Below are positions 43,212 through 53,225 of a stretch of DNA of 64,000 nt, piece after piece. The notes below the pieces were generated by a model that saw only the letters and a list, made by a program, of their open reading frames with translations, searched no databases and was not told the origin of the DNA. Positions within the stretch are counted from its first letter, which is position 1, and each line of letters opens with the position of its first letter. The stretch is from Erysipelotrichaceae bacterium (GTDB taxonomy: Bacteria; Bacillota_I; Bacilli_A; Erysipelotrichales; Erysipelotrichaceae): positions 1 to 64,000 of the forward strand of contig JAFRKA010000003.1 of NCBI GenBank assembly GCA_017432005.1, written 5' to 3'. The translations under genes and the position numbers were made by a program.

Positions 43212-44822
43212 ATGTCAAAATTCATCTTTGTGACCGGAGGAGTCGTATCCGGTCTGGGTAAAGGTATAACGGATGCATCATTAGGAAGACTGTTAAAAGC
43301 CAGGGGTCTGAAAGTGGCTTCACAGAAACTCGATCCCTATATCAATGTCGATCCGGGTACCATGTCACCTTTACAGCACGGTGAAGTCTTCGTGACGGAA
43401 GACGGTGCGGAGACCGACCTGGATCTGGGACACTATGAAAGATTCATCGACGAAGACCTCAACCGCTTCTCCAACCTCACTACCGGCAAGGTCTACTGGA
43501 ATATCCTGAACAAAGAAAGACGCGGAGAATTCCTGGGCAAGACTGTTCAGGTCATCCCGCACATTACCAATGAGATCAAGAATTTCATTTACTCTGCTGC
43601 CGAAAAAGATGATCCGGACATCCTGATCTGTGAAGTAGGCGGTACGATCGGCGATATCGAATCACAGCCTTTCATCGAAGCCATCCGTCAGATCGGACTG
43701 GAACAGGGACCGGACAACGTCTGTTACATCCATGTGACGCTGATCCCTTATCTGGAAAGCTCCAAGGAACACAAGACCAAGCCGACTCAGCATTCCGTCA
43801 AGGAACTGCAGGGCATGGGCATCAATCCGGATCTGATCGTCCTTCGCTGTGTAAGACCATTAGAAGATGACGTCTTTGAAAAAATCGCCATGTTCTGTAA
43901 TATAAGAAAAGAATGTGTCATTGAAAACCGGACACTTCATCTGCTTTATGAAGTACCGCTGATGCTGGAAAAACAGCACTTTGCGGAAAACGTCTGTGAG
44001 AAACTGAAGATCGAAACAGGTGCTCCTGATCTGCAGGAATGGAAGCAGATGATCAAGAAAGCCAAACATCCAACAAAGACCGTCACGATCGGACTGGTCG
44101 GCAAATACGTGAAACTGCACGATGCCTATCTGTCCGTCGCCGAAGCTCTGACGCATGCCGGCTATCACTTTGAAACAAAGGTGAAGATCAGATGGATCGA
44201 TTCCGAGACCATCAGTGAAAACACTGTTTCTGATAAACTGAAAGAATGTAACGGCATCATCGTTCCCGGAGGCTTTGGAAGCAGAGGCATCGAGGGAATG
44301 ATCATCACCGCGAAATACTGCCGCGAACACAAGATCCCCTATCTGGGCATCTGTCTGGGCATGCAGGTGGCAGTGATAGAATTTGCCCGCCATGTCTGCG
44401 GCATGGAAAAAGCCGATTCCAGAGAGTTTGATCCTGATTCACCTTACAAGGTCATCGACTATCTGCCGGATCAGAACGACCTGACCAACAAAGGTGGAAC
44501 ATTGAGGCTCGGCGCCTATGAGTGTCGTCTTAAAGAAGGCACCCGGATACGTAAAGCATACGACAGCGATCAGATCAGGGAGAGACACCGTCACCGTTAT
44601 GAATTCAGTAACGAGTTCCGACAGCAGCTCGCCGATGCAGGTATGATCCTTTCCGGAACATCACCTGATGACTATATCGTAGAAACGATCGAATATGCAG
44701 ATCATCCTTACTTTATCGGGGTCCAGTTCCATCCGGAATTCAAATCCCGTCCGAACAGACCGCATCCGCTGTTTGCCGGTCTGGTCGCTTCAGCAATCAC
44801 TAAACAGGAGGAAACAATATGA
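43212..44822 (+). CDS. pyrG: CTP synthase
   Basis: The 536-residue enzyme has the synthase domain starting [20 protein letters not shown] with the P-loop, then [20 protein letters not shown] and [12 protein letters not shown] for metal and UTP binding, and a C-terminal glutamine amidotransferase domain with the catalytic Cys in LGICLGMQ and the late VQFHPE. It makes CTP from UTP, ATP and glutamine. Length is normal. GGAGGTAACAC precedes the ATG, behind an attenuator. The stop overlaps the glutamine synthetase start by four bases, coupling the glutamine-using and glutamine-making enzymes. Confidence 0.97.
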   Translation: MSKFIFVTGGVVSGLGKGITDASLGRLLKARGLKVASQKLDPYINVDPGTMSPLQHGEVFVTEDGAETDLDLGHYERFIDEDLNRFSNLTTGKVYWNILNKERRGEFLGKTVQVIPHITNEIKNFIYSAAEKDDPDILICEVGGTIGDIESQPFIEAIRQIGLEQGPDNVCYIHVTLIPYLESSKEHKTKPTQHSVKELQGMGINPDLIVLRCVRPLEDDVFEKIAMFCNIRKECVIENRTLHLLYEVPLMLEKQHFAENVCEKLKIETGAPDLQEWKQMIKKAKHPTKTVTIGLVGKYVKLHDAYLSVAEALTHAGYHFETKVKIRWIDSETISENTVSDKLKECNGIIVPGGFGSRGIEGMIITAKYCREHKIPYLGICLGMQVAVIEFARHVCGMEKADSREFDPDSPYKVIDYLPDQNDLTNKGGTLRLGAYECRLKEGTRIRKAYDSDQIRERHRHRYEFSNEFRQQLADAGMILSGTSPDDYIVETIEYADHPYFIGVQFHPEFKSRPNRPHPLFAGLVASAITKQEETI

Positions 44823-46906
44823 CTGACATAATAAAAACATTCGGTATAAGAGTATTCAATGACGAGGTCATGAAGACCAGGCTTTCCAAAGCCACATATC
44901 AGGAACTTAACAGGACGATCAAAAGAGGGACCTACCTCAATAAAGAGATCGCCGAAGAAGTAGCCAAAGCCATGAAAGACTGGGCAGTAGAAAACGGTGC
45001 AACGCATTTCACCCACTGGTTCCATCCGCTCAGCGGAGCTACGGCTGAGAAACACGAGAGCTTCGTTTCCGCTGCCGGCGGTGGCAAGATCACTTTGGAG
45101 TTTTCTCCTTCCAATCTCGTCAGAGGTGAAGCCGATGCTTCGTCGTTCCCTTCCGGCGGACTCAGAGATACCTTTGAAGCCAGAGGCTATACGGCCTGGG
45201 ATCCGACTTCCTATGCCTTCATCAAAGACGGTATCCTCTGTATCCCTACCATCTTCTGTGCCTATAATGGCGAAGCCTTGGACCACAAGACACCTTTACT
45301 CAGATCGATGGAAGCTCTGAATGAACAGGCCATGAGGATCCTGAAACTCTTCGGCAACAAAGACGTCGACCACGTCAAGGCGACAGCCGGTGCTGAACAG
45401 GAATACTTCCTGGTCGATAAGAAATATTTTGATGAAAGAGAAGACCTGAAACTTACCGGCAGGACGCTGTTTGGAGCCTTGCCGCCTAAGGGTCAGGAAA
45501 TGAACGATCACTACTACGGTTCCATCAAGACGACCGTTCAGGACTTCATGAAAGATCTGAATGAAGAGCTGTGGAAGCTCGGCATCCAGGCCAAGACCGA
45601 ACACAATGAGGTCGCGCCTTCACAGCACGAGCTCGCCAATAACTTCCTGACCGTCAACGTCTCTGCCGATCAGAACAACCTGACCATGGAGATCATGAAG
45701 AAAGTCGCACGTCGGCACGGTCTGGAATGTCTGCTTCATGAGAAGCCTTTCGCCAACATCAACGGCTCAGGCAAGCACAACAACTGGTCACTCAAGACCG
45801 ATACCGGTATGAACCTTCTCGATCCGGGCGATACTCCGAAAGAGAACGCCCAGTTCCTGGTCTTCCTTTGTTCAGTCATCAAGGCTGTCGATGAGTATCA
45901 GGATCTGATCAGGATCTCCGTCTCTTCAGCCGGAAACGACCATCGTCTGGGCGGACACGAAGCTCCACCGGCCATCATCTCAGTCTTCCTGGGTGATGAG
46001 CTCACCGGTATCCTCGACAGTATCGTCAACGGCACTTCATACGATCAGAAGCGTTCATCGATCCAGATCGGTGTCCATACGATCCCGGCCTTCCCTAAAG
46101 ACAACACGGACCGCAACCGTACTTCGCCTTTTGCCTTCACCGGCAACAAGTTCGAATTCCGTATGCCGGGTTCCAGCGCCTCTATCGCCACCCCGAACAC
46201 GATCCTGAATGCGGTGATCGCCGAGGAACTGAAACAGTTTGCGGATGAACTGGAAAACAGCAAGGATCTCAACAGCGCCGTCCATGATCTGGTCATCAGG
46301 ACCATCAACAAACACAAGCGCATCATCTTCAACGGCAACGGCTATGATGAAGCCTGGATCAGGGAAGCCAAGAAGCGCGGCCTGAGCAATTACTCCTCCA
46401 CTCCGGAAGCTCTGGCTCATTACATGGATGAGAAGAATGTCAGAGTCCTCATCGACAATCATGTCCTGAGCGAGACCGAGATGCATTCCCGCTACGAGAT
46501 CTATCTCGAGAAATACTACAAAACCATCAATATCGAAGCTCTGACGATGATCGACATGCTGAAAAAGGATATCCTGCCGGCTTTGAGCTGTTTTGAAAAG
46601 CAGCTGTTAAAAGTCATGATGGAAAGAAAAGAGCTCGGCCTTTCTGATAAAGACTCCTATGAACTGAAGACGCTCAAAAAGATGGATGAATACAGAAAGC
46701 AGATCATCAGTGCCATGGAAAAAGCTGAAGAACTGCTGGAAAAAGATGTTCCAGTATCAAATGCCGACAAGGCCTTCTTCTATCATGATCGGATCATCCC
46801 GCAGATGGAGATCATGAGGAAGTGTGCGGATGAAGCCGAAAAGATCTGTGACCGTGCCTGCTGGCCGTATCCGACTTATCTAGAACTGCTGTTCGGTGTC
46901 GATTAA
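44819..46906 (+). CDS. glnN: Type III glutamine synthetase
   Basis: At 695 residues it has the size of GSIII, about 1.5 times GSI. Key motifs are [19 protein letters not shown], the Glu-rich [34 protein letters not shown] and [16 protein letters not shown], then [17 protein letters not shown]. The C-terminal helical part from about residue 560 is typical of the type. It makes glutamine from glutamate, ammonia and ATP. It is coupled to pyrG by ATGA, behind GGAGGAAACA. The gene pair implies shared control of glutamine supply and CTP synthesis. Confidence 0.95.
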   Translation: MTDIIKTFGIRVFNDEVMKTRLSKATYQELNRTIKRGTYLNKEIAEEVAKAMKDWAVENGATHFTHWFHPLSGATAEKHESFVSAAGGGKITLEFSPSNLVRGEADASSFPSGGLRDTFEARGYTAWDPTSYAFIKDGILCIPTIFCAYNGEALDHKTPLLRSMEALNEQAMRILKLFGNKDVDHVKATAGAEQEYFLVDKKYFDEREDLKLTGRTLFGALPPKGQEMNDHYYGSIKTTVQDFMKDLNEELWKLGIQAKTEHNEVAPSQHELANNFLTVNVSADQNNLTMEIMKKVARRHGLECLLHEKPFANINGSGKHNNWSLKTDTGMNLLDPGDTPKENAQFLVFLCSVIKAVDEYQDLIRISVSSAGNDHRLGGHEAPPAIISVFLGDELTGILDSIVNGTSYDQKRSSIQIGVHTIPAFPKDNTDRNRTSPFAFTGNKFEFRMPGSSASIATPNTILNAVIAEELKQFADELENSKDLNSAVHDLVIRTINKHKRIIFNGNGYDEAWIREAKKRGLSNYSSTPEALAHYMDEKNVRVLIDNHVLSETEMHSRYEIYLEKYYKTINIEALTMIDMLKKDILPALSCFEKQLLKVMMERKELGLSDKDSYELKTLKKMDEYRKQIISAMEKAEELLEKDVPVSNADKAFFYHDRIIPQMEIMRKCADEAEKICDRACWPYPTYLELLFGVD

Positions 46907-46913
46907 AACATAC

Positions 46914-46940
46914 AAAACCTTCCGTAGCAGGAAGGTTTTT
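46914..46940. terminator. Bidirectional terminator
   Basis: AAAACCTTCC and GGAAGGTTTTT form a 10-bp stem with a 6-nt loop between the convergent glnN and phosphodiesterase genes. Confidence 0.85.
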
Positions 46941-48612
46941 AATTGTTTTCTTTGTATCTTGTTTCAAATTCTTCGACCGTGATCGGGCGTGAGAAGTAAT
47001 AACCCTGGAAACGGGAACAGCCCATGGCACATAATGATTCGAGCTGCTGCTTTGTTTCGATACCTTCAGTCACGACATCCATACCCAGTGACTTGCCCAT
47101 CCTGATTACTGATTCCAGGATGATCCTGTCGCGATCCTTTTCGATCTGTTCGACCAGACTCATGTCGATCTTCAGGATATCCGCATGAATCTCCTTGAGC
47201 AGGGTCAAAGACGAATGGCCTTTTCCGAAATCGTCTATCTCGACCAGGAATCCCCGGTCTCTTAGTTTCTTGACGATAGTATTGCTCTGCTCAGGTTCCT
47301 TCAACAGCGCGGTCTCGGTGATCTCCAGACGCAGTTTGCCGGTATCGACATGATACCTGTCCGTGAGTTCACAGATATATTCATAGATATCGATGCTGTA
47401 AAAATCCTTGGCTGAGACATTGACGGAGATCGTCAGATCTTTTTTGTCGGTGTTGTCCCATTCGCTCAGCTGTCTGACTGCACACTCCCAGATATACATG
47501 TCCAGTTCGTGGATCCTGCCGGCGTTCTCCAGTGTTTCGATAAAGTCTCCCGGCATGATGATGCTGCCATCAGGTCTTTGCCATCTGACGAGTGCTTCGC
47601 CTCCAAGATACTTTCCGTTTTCATCGACCAGTGGCTGCAGATACATCCGGAACTGTCCGGTCTTCAGCGCTTCATCGAAGCCGCTGACCACTTCCTGATC
47701 GAAGAGGCTCTTCATCTGCATCTTCTCATCGAAGACGGCTACCGTACGCATCAGGTCTTCTCTGATCGTCCTTAAAGCGGTGTTGGCTCTGCCGCACATG
47801 ACCGAGACAGGGATCGATGATTCATTTATTTCATAGACACCGAAGTGGATGCGGAACGTATAGATGCCGCTGTTGAATTCTTCAGCCAGACTGTTTGCCG
47901 TATCCAGCAGATCTTCTTCTTTATACAGTTCCTTCGGGATCAGCAGGGCAAAGCGGTCTCCGCCCATCCTGCCGCAGAGTCCTCCGCAGTCTTCAGCGAT
48001 CTTCTCCAGCAGGGAGGCCGTCTTCATCAGCACCTCATTGCCTCTCATGACGCCGAAGAGCGTATTGACCAGACGGAAATCCATGATATTGCCGGTGATC
48101 ATCACCCAGGCCATGTCCGGATTCTTTACGAACTGTTCACGGGAGAACTCATAGAAGGCTTCAGCCGTCAGGACTTTTGTCAGGGTGTCGTGGACGGCTT
48201 TGTATTCTGCGGCTTTATGATCGAGGTTCTCGGCGTCTCTGTCGTTGGCTTTAAGATCCTCGGGTTCCTTTTCCTTGATGTTTACCAGTTCGACGACTGC
48301 CTCATAGGAATCGCCGTCAGGCAGTTTCAGCGTGACGGGGTTGGATTGGATATGATAGACCTGGTCCTGAAAGTGTTCGGCCTTTTCCTGATGACAGCCG
48401 GTCTTGCAGGCCAAAGCACTTGAACAGTTCATACACTTCTGTCCGGCATTCCAGATGCCGTAACAGCTCTTGTTCATGGTGATCTTGCCGTCGCTGTCAA
48501 ATTCCAGGATGCGGCATTCGATCGGGTCTACCACCCTTGCGACGTCATACATCCCCGACATGTTCTTCAACAGCGATCTCATTTCTTCGATCGTATATTC
48601 CGAAACTTTCAT
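46939..48612 (-). CDS. EAL-domain c-di-GMP phosphodiesterase with degenerate GGDEF and Cys-rich sensor
   Basis: Residues 1-115 form a sensor-like region with Cys33, 50, 60, 63, 69 and 73, including CYGIW and CMNC. A GGDEF-type domain (about 140-300) has GGDRF at 217-221 instead of GG(D/E)EF, so it should not make c-di-GMP. The EAL domain (about 310-555) keeps GGEALVRW, SVNVSAKDF, EITETALL, DDFGKGHSSL, KIDMSLV and TEGIET, so phosphodiesterase activity is likely. The Cys cluster could bind a metal or Fe-S centre and sense redox state (inference). GGGAGTAAGCAG precedes the ATG. Confidence 0.9.
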   Translation of the reverse strand: MKVSEYTIEEMRSLLKNMSGMYDVARVVDPIECRILEFDSDGKITMNKSCYGIWNAGQKCMNCSSALACKTGCHQEKAEHFQDQVYHIQSNPVTLKLPDGDSYEAVVELVNIKEKEPEDLKANDRDAENLDHKAAEYKAVHDTLTKVLTAEAFYEFSREQFVKNPDMAWVMITGNIMDFRLVNTLFGVMRGNEVLMKTASLLEKIAEDCGGLCGRMGGDRFALLIPKELYKEEDLLDTANSLAEEFNSGIYTFRIHFGVYEINESSIPVSVMCGRANTALRTIREDLMRTVAVFDEKMQMKSLFDQEVVSGFDEALKTGQFRMYLQPLVDENGKYLGGEALVRWQRPDGSIIMPGDFIETLENAGRIHELDMYIWECAVRQLSEWDNTDKKDLTISVNVSAKDFYSIDIYEYICELTDRYHVDTGKLRLEITETALLKEPEQSNTIVKKLRDRGFLVEIDDFGKGHSSLTLLKEIHADILKIDMSLVEQIEKDRDRIILESVIRMGKSLGMDVVTEGIETKQQLESLCAMGCSRFQGYYFSRPITVEEFETRYKENN

Positions 48613-48663
48613 CTGCTTACTCCCGTCATTAGATACAGCTTTATTTTAATCGTAATGTATATA

Positions 48664-48688
48664 AAAAGCTATCCGTCAGGATAGCTCA
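48664..48688 (-). terminator. Terminator of the lipoprotein gene at 48686
   Basis: AGCTATCC and GGATAGCT form an 8-bp stem with a GTCA loop, and on the minus strand it runs into TTTTTATA directly after the stop codon. Confidence 0.8.
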
Positions 48689-49615
48689 TTGATTGAAACT
48701 GATCGTATTCAGGAAAGCTTCAAAAGCTTTTTCTGAATCTTCTGAGCGGTCGGTGAACCAGCCGCTGTAAGAACCGTTGTTGCGGATCTCGTAGACATCG
48801 TTTCCGTGCTGAGTATAGTACTCATACGGTGCTCCGTCGTCGTTTGTAAGTACGGTATATGTTATACCGTTGACTGTCTGTTCCTCATAGGTCTTATCCG
48901 GATCTTTCACTTCATCGATCGTGCTGTCTTTGTAGACTCTGATCATGAAACGGAAATCCATGTTGTCATCGCTCTCGCCGAACTTCCAGACGATCGTCTT
49001 CTCCAGCGGTTTTCCGCTTGGATCTTCTACATAACTGCTGGTCATGCAGTAGACGTTCAGGGCAGGATCGAGCTCATAACTGATATCATAGAGATCCATG
49101 TCGTTTTTAAGCAGCTCGGTCTTTTCGTCTTTGAAAGACATTTCGCTGACAGCCTTATTGAATACTTCAGCGTCCTGGTCTTCCGTAAGGAGATATTCCA
49201 GACCATAGATATCTTCGCCGACCTGTACCAGCGCGAGATAGTCGCTGCCGGATGTATAGGTGTAGATCGTGTTTCCGTTGCTTTCGATCTTTTCCAGCTT
49301 ATCCAGATTTGATCCCAGCATCTCGACAAGATCCTGATCAGGCATAAAGGCATAGCTGATGCCACCATCCTCAGTGAAAGAATAATTGAGGTTCTTTTCG
49401 ATTATTTTTCCGCTTCCGTCCTCTTCGATGTATCTTTCGAGCTCTACATAGTTTTCCGGCACGGTGACGACCATCCGTCCCATCGTCGTATCATCAGCCA
49501 GTGTCCTGACTTCGGATTCGCTGCCTTCAGGTGTTACACTTTCGTTAGAACCTGAGCAGCCGCATAATGTCAGCAGCGTGACCATCATCACCAGCACTAC
49601 CAACGCTTTTTTCAT
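48686..49615 (-). CDS. Hypothetical lipoprotein
   Basis: I start at the second ATG (MKKALVVLVMM), 9 bases after GGAGG; the first ATG at 49621 is only 3 bases after it. A lipoprotein signal ends T-L-C-G-C. The body is acidic and beta-rich, with repeated motifs of Tyr and Asp such as GRMVVTVPENYVELERYI and VNGITYTVLTNDDGAPYEYY. No family recognised. It is probably anchored to the outer face of the membrane, and is monocistronic. Confidence 0.75.
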   Translation of the reverse strand: MKKALVVLVMMVTLLTLCGCSGSNESVTPEGSESEVRTLADDTTMGRMVVTVPENYVELERYIEEDGSGKIIEKNLNYSFTEDGGISYAFMPDQDLVEMLGSNLDKLEKIESNGNTIYTYTSGSDYLALVQVGEDIYGLEYLLTEDQDAEVFNKAVSEMSFKDEKTELLKNDMDLYDISYELDPALNVYCMTSSYVEDPSGKPLEKTIVWKFGESDDNMDFRFMIRVYKDSTIDEVKDPDKTYEEQTVNGITYTVLTNDDGAPYEYYTQHGNDVYEIRNNGSYSGWFTDRSEDSEKAFEAFLNTISFNQ

Positions 49616-49664
49616 CTTCATCTACCTCCAAAAAATACAGTATGTATTATAGTACATTATTCCT

Positions 49665-50300
49665 TCAGGCGATATCCAGCTGTCCGTCTTTCATGATCAG
49701 ATCGATCATGCGCGGATCCTGTTTCATCTGTTCAAGCATCTTGGCGTCTTCATATATGTCATTCAGATCCATGTCCTTGCCAAGCAGGGTGCGGCCGATC
49801 ACCGCAGCACTTAAAGACGCTCCAAACACCGAGCTGTGTTCACCGTCGTCAAAATACAGTTCCTCTTCCGGATGCATTTCTTTTATCTTCCACCAGACCC
49901 TGCCGACCGGACAGACGCTGGCGCCCGTTTTTTCCGCGAGCTCTTCATAGGCCTGGCTCATCACTTCCTGACCTTCAGGATTGTTTTTCTCGCTCCAGGT
50001 CATGTAAAGATAGACCTTGGCGGTCTCGGGGATCAGATCGATCATTTCCTTTCCGAAACGAAGCAGTGCTTCCTTGCCCGGAAACGGATGGGCGTTATGC
50101 TGCAGCGCTACCGCATCATAGTCTCCGTACAGTACATTGAAATAAGTCTGAGATTGTTTGAGATGCCAGTCTAGTCCCATGCCCGGGTGCGTCAGCATCA
50201 CGGCTTCGATCTTTTCTCCGTATTTCTTTCCCAGTTCCATCACTCTCATCGGAACGTAATGGACAAAAGTGTGACTGTTGCCGATAAACAGTACTTTCAT
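49665..50300 (-). CDS. SGNH/GDSL hydrolase family protein
   Basis: The 211-residue protein has block I as LFIGNSHTFVHY with the catalytic Ser in GNSH, a block with LTHPGMGLDWHL, ALQHNAHPF and late EELYFDDGEHSSVFGA with the Asp-x-x-His pair. This is the DUF4886/SGNH type, which hydrolyses esters on lipids or sugars. No signal peptide is present, so it is cytosolic. GGAGAAAAAT precedes the ATG. It is the next gene after the reverse-transcriptase operon but behind that operon's terminator. Confidence 0.82.
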   Translation of the reverse strand: MKVLFIGNSHTFVHYVPMRVMELGKKYGEKIEAVMLTHPGMGLDWHLKQSQTYFNVLYGDYDAVALQHNAHPFPGKEALLRFGKEMIDLIPETAKVYLYMTWSEKNNPEGQEVMSQAYEELAEKTGASVCPVGRVWWKIKEMHPEEELYFDDGEHSSVFGASLSAAVIGRTLLGKDMDLNDIYEDAKMLEQMKQDPRMIDLIMKDGQLDIA

Positions 50301-50342
50301 ATTTTTCTCCGTATGTCTGATATATCAGATCAATTATATTTT

Positions 50343-50373
50343 AAAAGGTATCACCGCTTAGGTGATACCTTAC
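50343..50373 (-). terminator. Terminator of the RT/PASTA operon
   Basis: AAGGTATCACC and GGTGATACCTT form an 11-bp stem with a 5-nt loop; on the minus strand it follows the PASTA-like gene by 12 bases and runs into TTTTAAAAT. Confidence 0.8.
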
Positions 50374-50382
50374 TGTGTTTGA

Positions 50383-51936
50383 TTATTCAACGTCAGAAGA
50401 AACGAGACACTTGATATAGGTGGTGAGTCCGACGTTCTGCGGATAATCGCCCAGCTGTTCCCCACCGATCTCGATCGATAAGAGGATGCCCGGCTCGTAG
50501 TTCTTATAGACGACCGGAACGATATCGTAATTCATGAAGCCTCTGCCAAAGAGATATCTGTGCATGTTCCAGGCGGCATGTTCATAATCGCCTTCAACTG
50601 TCACTTCATCATAGATCGTACCGAATGCTTCGATGATCGCTGTTTCCTGAACGACCGGTCCGCTGGATACATTGTATCCGACTTTTTCACCGGCCTTCAT
50701 CTTGCCGTGATCATTGTAAGTGACAGTGCCCTTCGGTAAGAGCGATGATTCTTCGATCCTTGAGCCGACCAGGATACCGTTGGCTGACAGGAACTTCAGC
50801 AGTTCGTTTTCATCCTGTCCGGTGAAATCCGGCACATCGACATAAGTCTCTTCCTGACCGAGCGATACATAGTATGTTACATAGTCGCCAGTTGAATACT
50901 TGCCGTAGTTGTAAGAGACGATCTTTCCGGCCGGTACAGTATTGGAATAGACGGTCTTGCGGTCGCCTTTCAGTGTCAGCATATCCAGGTAATCGATGAA
51001 GTTGGATTCCTTGCCGCCCTCATAACCCTGCTGAACATAAGCCGGACCGTAGGAGATACCATACTTGAAGTCTTCACCTTTGACGTAGACACCGTTACCG
51101 TGAGTGACGATGTTGCCCTTATCGACTTTGGCGGAGTATGAGTCTCTGCCGGTGATGTGGACAGGATTCAGAGTCAGGCTCTGAGCGATCTTGATGAATT
51201 CGCTCTCGGTCTTGCCGACATATTCACTAGGATTGACGGTGATCGCATTGATGCAGACACCGTAGTTGAATGTTTCATCTTTTTCATAGACGCCTGATCC
51301 GTGCCAGACGATGTTGCCGATCTTGACGTTGGCATCGAACTTGTCACGGCTGGTCTGGTGATTAGGTTTGAGACCTAAGGCCTTGGCCTTCTCTTCAAAC
51401 TGATCGACCGTGATGCCGATGTAGTCGCCGTATTTGACTTCGATCGTCGTATCGACCGGAGCAGCCGGACCAGAAGAGATATAGACGGTCACCGGTGTAT
51501 CCTTGGTGATATGGGCTTCCGGTTCCATCCTGATGACATGGTTCTTTTCAACGGTGTCGCTGGTCTCGTATTTGAAGACGAGTTCCTTCAGACCACTGGC
51601 CTCTTTCCAGACCTCGATATCAGACATCGTGACTTCCGGAGTGATATACGGAATGGCGATCTCTGAAGCGTTGCCGTTGGAAACCTTGAAGTGGATATCT
51701 TCCTTCAGTTTCTTGCCGGCTTTGATTGACTGCTCAAAGACGATGTCCTTTTCGAAGTCGCCGTTATCTTCGTAAGCGATCTCACATGAGTAATCATCGC
51801 TGAGGGTTCCGCACCACTCATAGACGTCTTTGACGTTGCGTCCGACGAACTCTTCAACAACGGTATGTGAAGATGATCCGCCCGAGCATGCGCTCAGCAT
51901 CATTAAGCACGTAAGCAGGATTATTATTCTTTTCAT
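50383..51936 (-). CDS. PASTA-like domain lipoprotein, last gene of the RT operon
   Basis: The 517-residue protein has a lipoprotein signal ending M-L-S-A-C (Cys17). The body is made of several PASTA-like repeats: each has a D-V-x-x-W or T-x-x-E-F helix followed by V-x-V-x-V-S-x-G-type strands, for example VTVYISSGP, VTYYVSLGQ and VGYNVSSGP. PASTA domains bind peptidoglycan fragments, mostly on Ser/Thr kinases and PBPs; here they are on a free lipoprotein. It starts 29 bases after the reverse transcriptase stop with its own GGAGGTTG, before any terminator, so cotranscription is likely. Confidence 0.78.
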   Translation of the reverse strand: MKRIIILLTCLMMLSACSGGSSSHTVVEEFVGRNVKDVYEWCGTLSDDYSCEIAYEDNGDFEKDIVFEQSIKAGKKLKEDIHFKVSNGNASEIAIPYITPEVTMSDIEVWKEASGLKELVFKYETSDTVEKNHVIRMEPEAHITKDTPVTVYISSGPAAPVDTTIEVKYGDYIGITVDQFEEKAKALGLKPNHQTSRDKFDANVKIGNIVWHGSGVYEKDETFNYGVCINAITVNPSEYVGKTESEFIKIAQSLTLNPVHITGRDSYSAKVDKGNIVTHGNGVYVKGEDFKYGISYGPAYVQQGYEGGKESNFIDYLDMLTLKGDRKTVYSNTVPAGKIVSYNYGKYSTGDYVTYYVSLGQEETYVDVPDFTGQDENELLKFLSANGILVGSRIEESSLLPKGTVTYNDHGKMKAGEKVGYNVSSGPVVQETAIIEAFGTIYDEVTVEGDYEHAAWNMHRYLFGRGFMNYDIVPVVYKNYEPGILLSIEIGGEQLGDYPQNVGLTTYIKCLVSSDVE

Positions 51937-51965
51937 TTACAACCTCCAATATTTATATGATATGT

Positions 51966-53225
51966 TCAAACGCTATTTTTTCCAATATCCGTTTTTTCCA
52001 GGGGGCGGAAGAGACCGCCTTCTTCATAACGCTTATAATACTCGTGGATCAGGGAACGATAACCCAGTTTCTTCATGTCGCTGTATCTGATCCGGTACTT
52101 GGCATTGGTCTTGCGGCCGCTGCCGACGATCCTTAGTGATTCCTGAGACAGCTGATCGAGCAGCTTCAGCCTTTCAGTCGAATTGATGATCGTCATGACC
52201 CGGTAGGCAAAGCCTAAGTTTTCAGCGTGCTCACCGGTCGCATAGAACTGTCTGTTTATATAGGCTGCCATCCTTCTTAGAGCTTCTTCCTTGTCAAAGT
52301 AGCCCTTGGAGATGCCACGCAGCAGTCTGTTGGCCCGGTGTTTCATCCTGACGGTGATCTTTTCGTAGGTGTTGTCCGAGATCTCAACGAGGTCCTTGCC
52401 GAACTTGTATCCCAGCAGGTCGTATTCTTCATAAGGCATGATGAGACCTGTCTTCTCTTCGTTCAAAGTCAGGCCCAGTTTGTTTTCCACGATATCTTTG
52501 AGCAGGGCGAGATTTGCTTCAGCACTTTCTTTGTCTTCACACATGACGCAGATGTCATCGGTATAACGCACATAGATCAGCGATCTTTGTGAAAGAGTCT
52601 CATCCAATTCAGCCAGGAAGAGGTTTTCCAGGAAGCTGGTCAGCGGATTGCCGGACATCACGGAAGTGAAGCCTTTTTCCAGAACGCCGTTATGATAGTA
52701 CTCGTTCCTGGTGACCAGCCACATGATGAAACGATGGAACTCCGGTTCGTCTTTCAGCCACTCTTTCAGTTTGACGTCGAGTATGTCGGTATTGATGGTC
52801 TCGCCATAGGAGTGGATATCCGCTTTGATGATATAGTGCTCCCTCTGCGGGTCGTTTCTGATGATGGATCGAAACAGATACAGCTGATTGTTTTCCTTGC
52901 GGAAAGAATAAAGATTGGGACTGTAGCGTTCGTCGTATTTTTCCATGACCATATAGACCATGTACTGCAGAAGCGAGCGGTCGTCGATCGCGAAACTGTA
53001 CACCTTGCGCCGGCGGTTACTGCCAGCCTTCCTAAGCATGATCAGCTTCGGTCTTTCCATGTAGTAATCTCCGGCGATCAGTCTGTCGAGGTCGCTGTCG
53101 ATCCGATCAGAAAAAAAATAATCGCTGACTTCGCGCAGACGCTGATCGTTCATGCTCAGGGATGAGCTTTTCTTTTCAATGAAAGCCTTCTTATTTTCTG
53201 CTTTCTTCATCTCTTCAAAAATCAT
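51966..53225 (-). CDS. Reverse transcriptase (RNA-directed DNA polymerase), not group II intron, class unassigned
   Basis: The 419-residue protein has RT motifs in order: LIMLRKAGSNRRRKVYSF (61-78), NLYSFRKENN, motif A KADIHSYGETI with Asp136, motif B MSGNPLTSFLENLFLAELD (190-208), the catalytic YTDD (221-224), and LGLTLNEEKTGLI then YDLLGYKF. There is no maturase, HNH or protease domain. Motif B has SGNPLTS where most RTs have QGxxxSP. I start at MIFEEM, where AGGAGAG is well placed and ATGA overlaps the upstream stop. It follows two SPOUT genes and a structured RNA. Confidence 0.88.
   Translation of the reverse strand: MIFEEMKKAENKKAFIEKKSSSLSMNDQRLREVSDYFFSDRIDSDLDRLIAGDYYMERPKLIMLRKAGSNRRRKVYSFAIDDRSLLQYMVYMVMEKYDERYSPNLYSFRKENNQLYLFRSIIRNDPQREHYIIKADIHSYGETINTDILDVKLKEWLKDEPEFHRFIMWLVTRNEYYHNGVLEKGFTSVMSGNPLTSFLENLFLAELDETLSQRSLIYVRYTDDICVMCEDKESAEANLALLKDIVENKLGLTLNEEKTGLIMPYEEYDLLGYKFGKDLVEISDNTYEKITVRMKHRANRLLRGISKGYFDKEEALRRMAAYINRQFYATGEHAENLGFAYRVMTIINSTERLKLLDQLSQESLRIVGSGRKTNAKYRIRYSDMKKLGYRSLIHEYYKRYEEGGLFRPLEKTDIGKNSV

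Noticed and set aside
51966-53225. Diversity-generating retroelement
   Set aside because: No SQ in motif B, no avd-like gene, no template/variable repeat pair, and the neighbouring lipoprotein shows no C-type lectin variable end.
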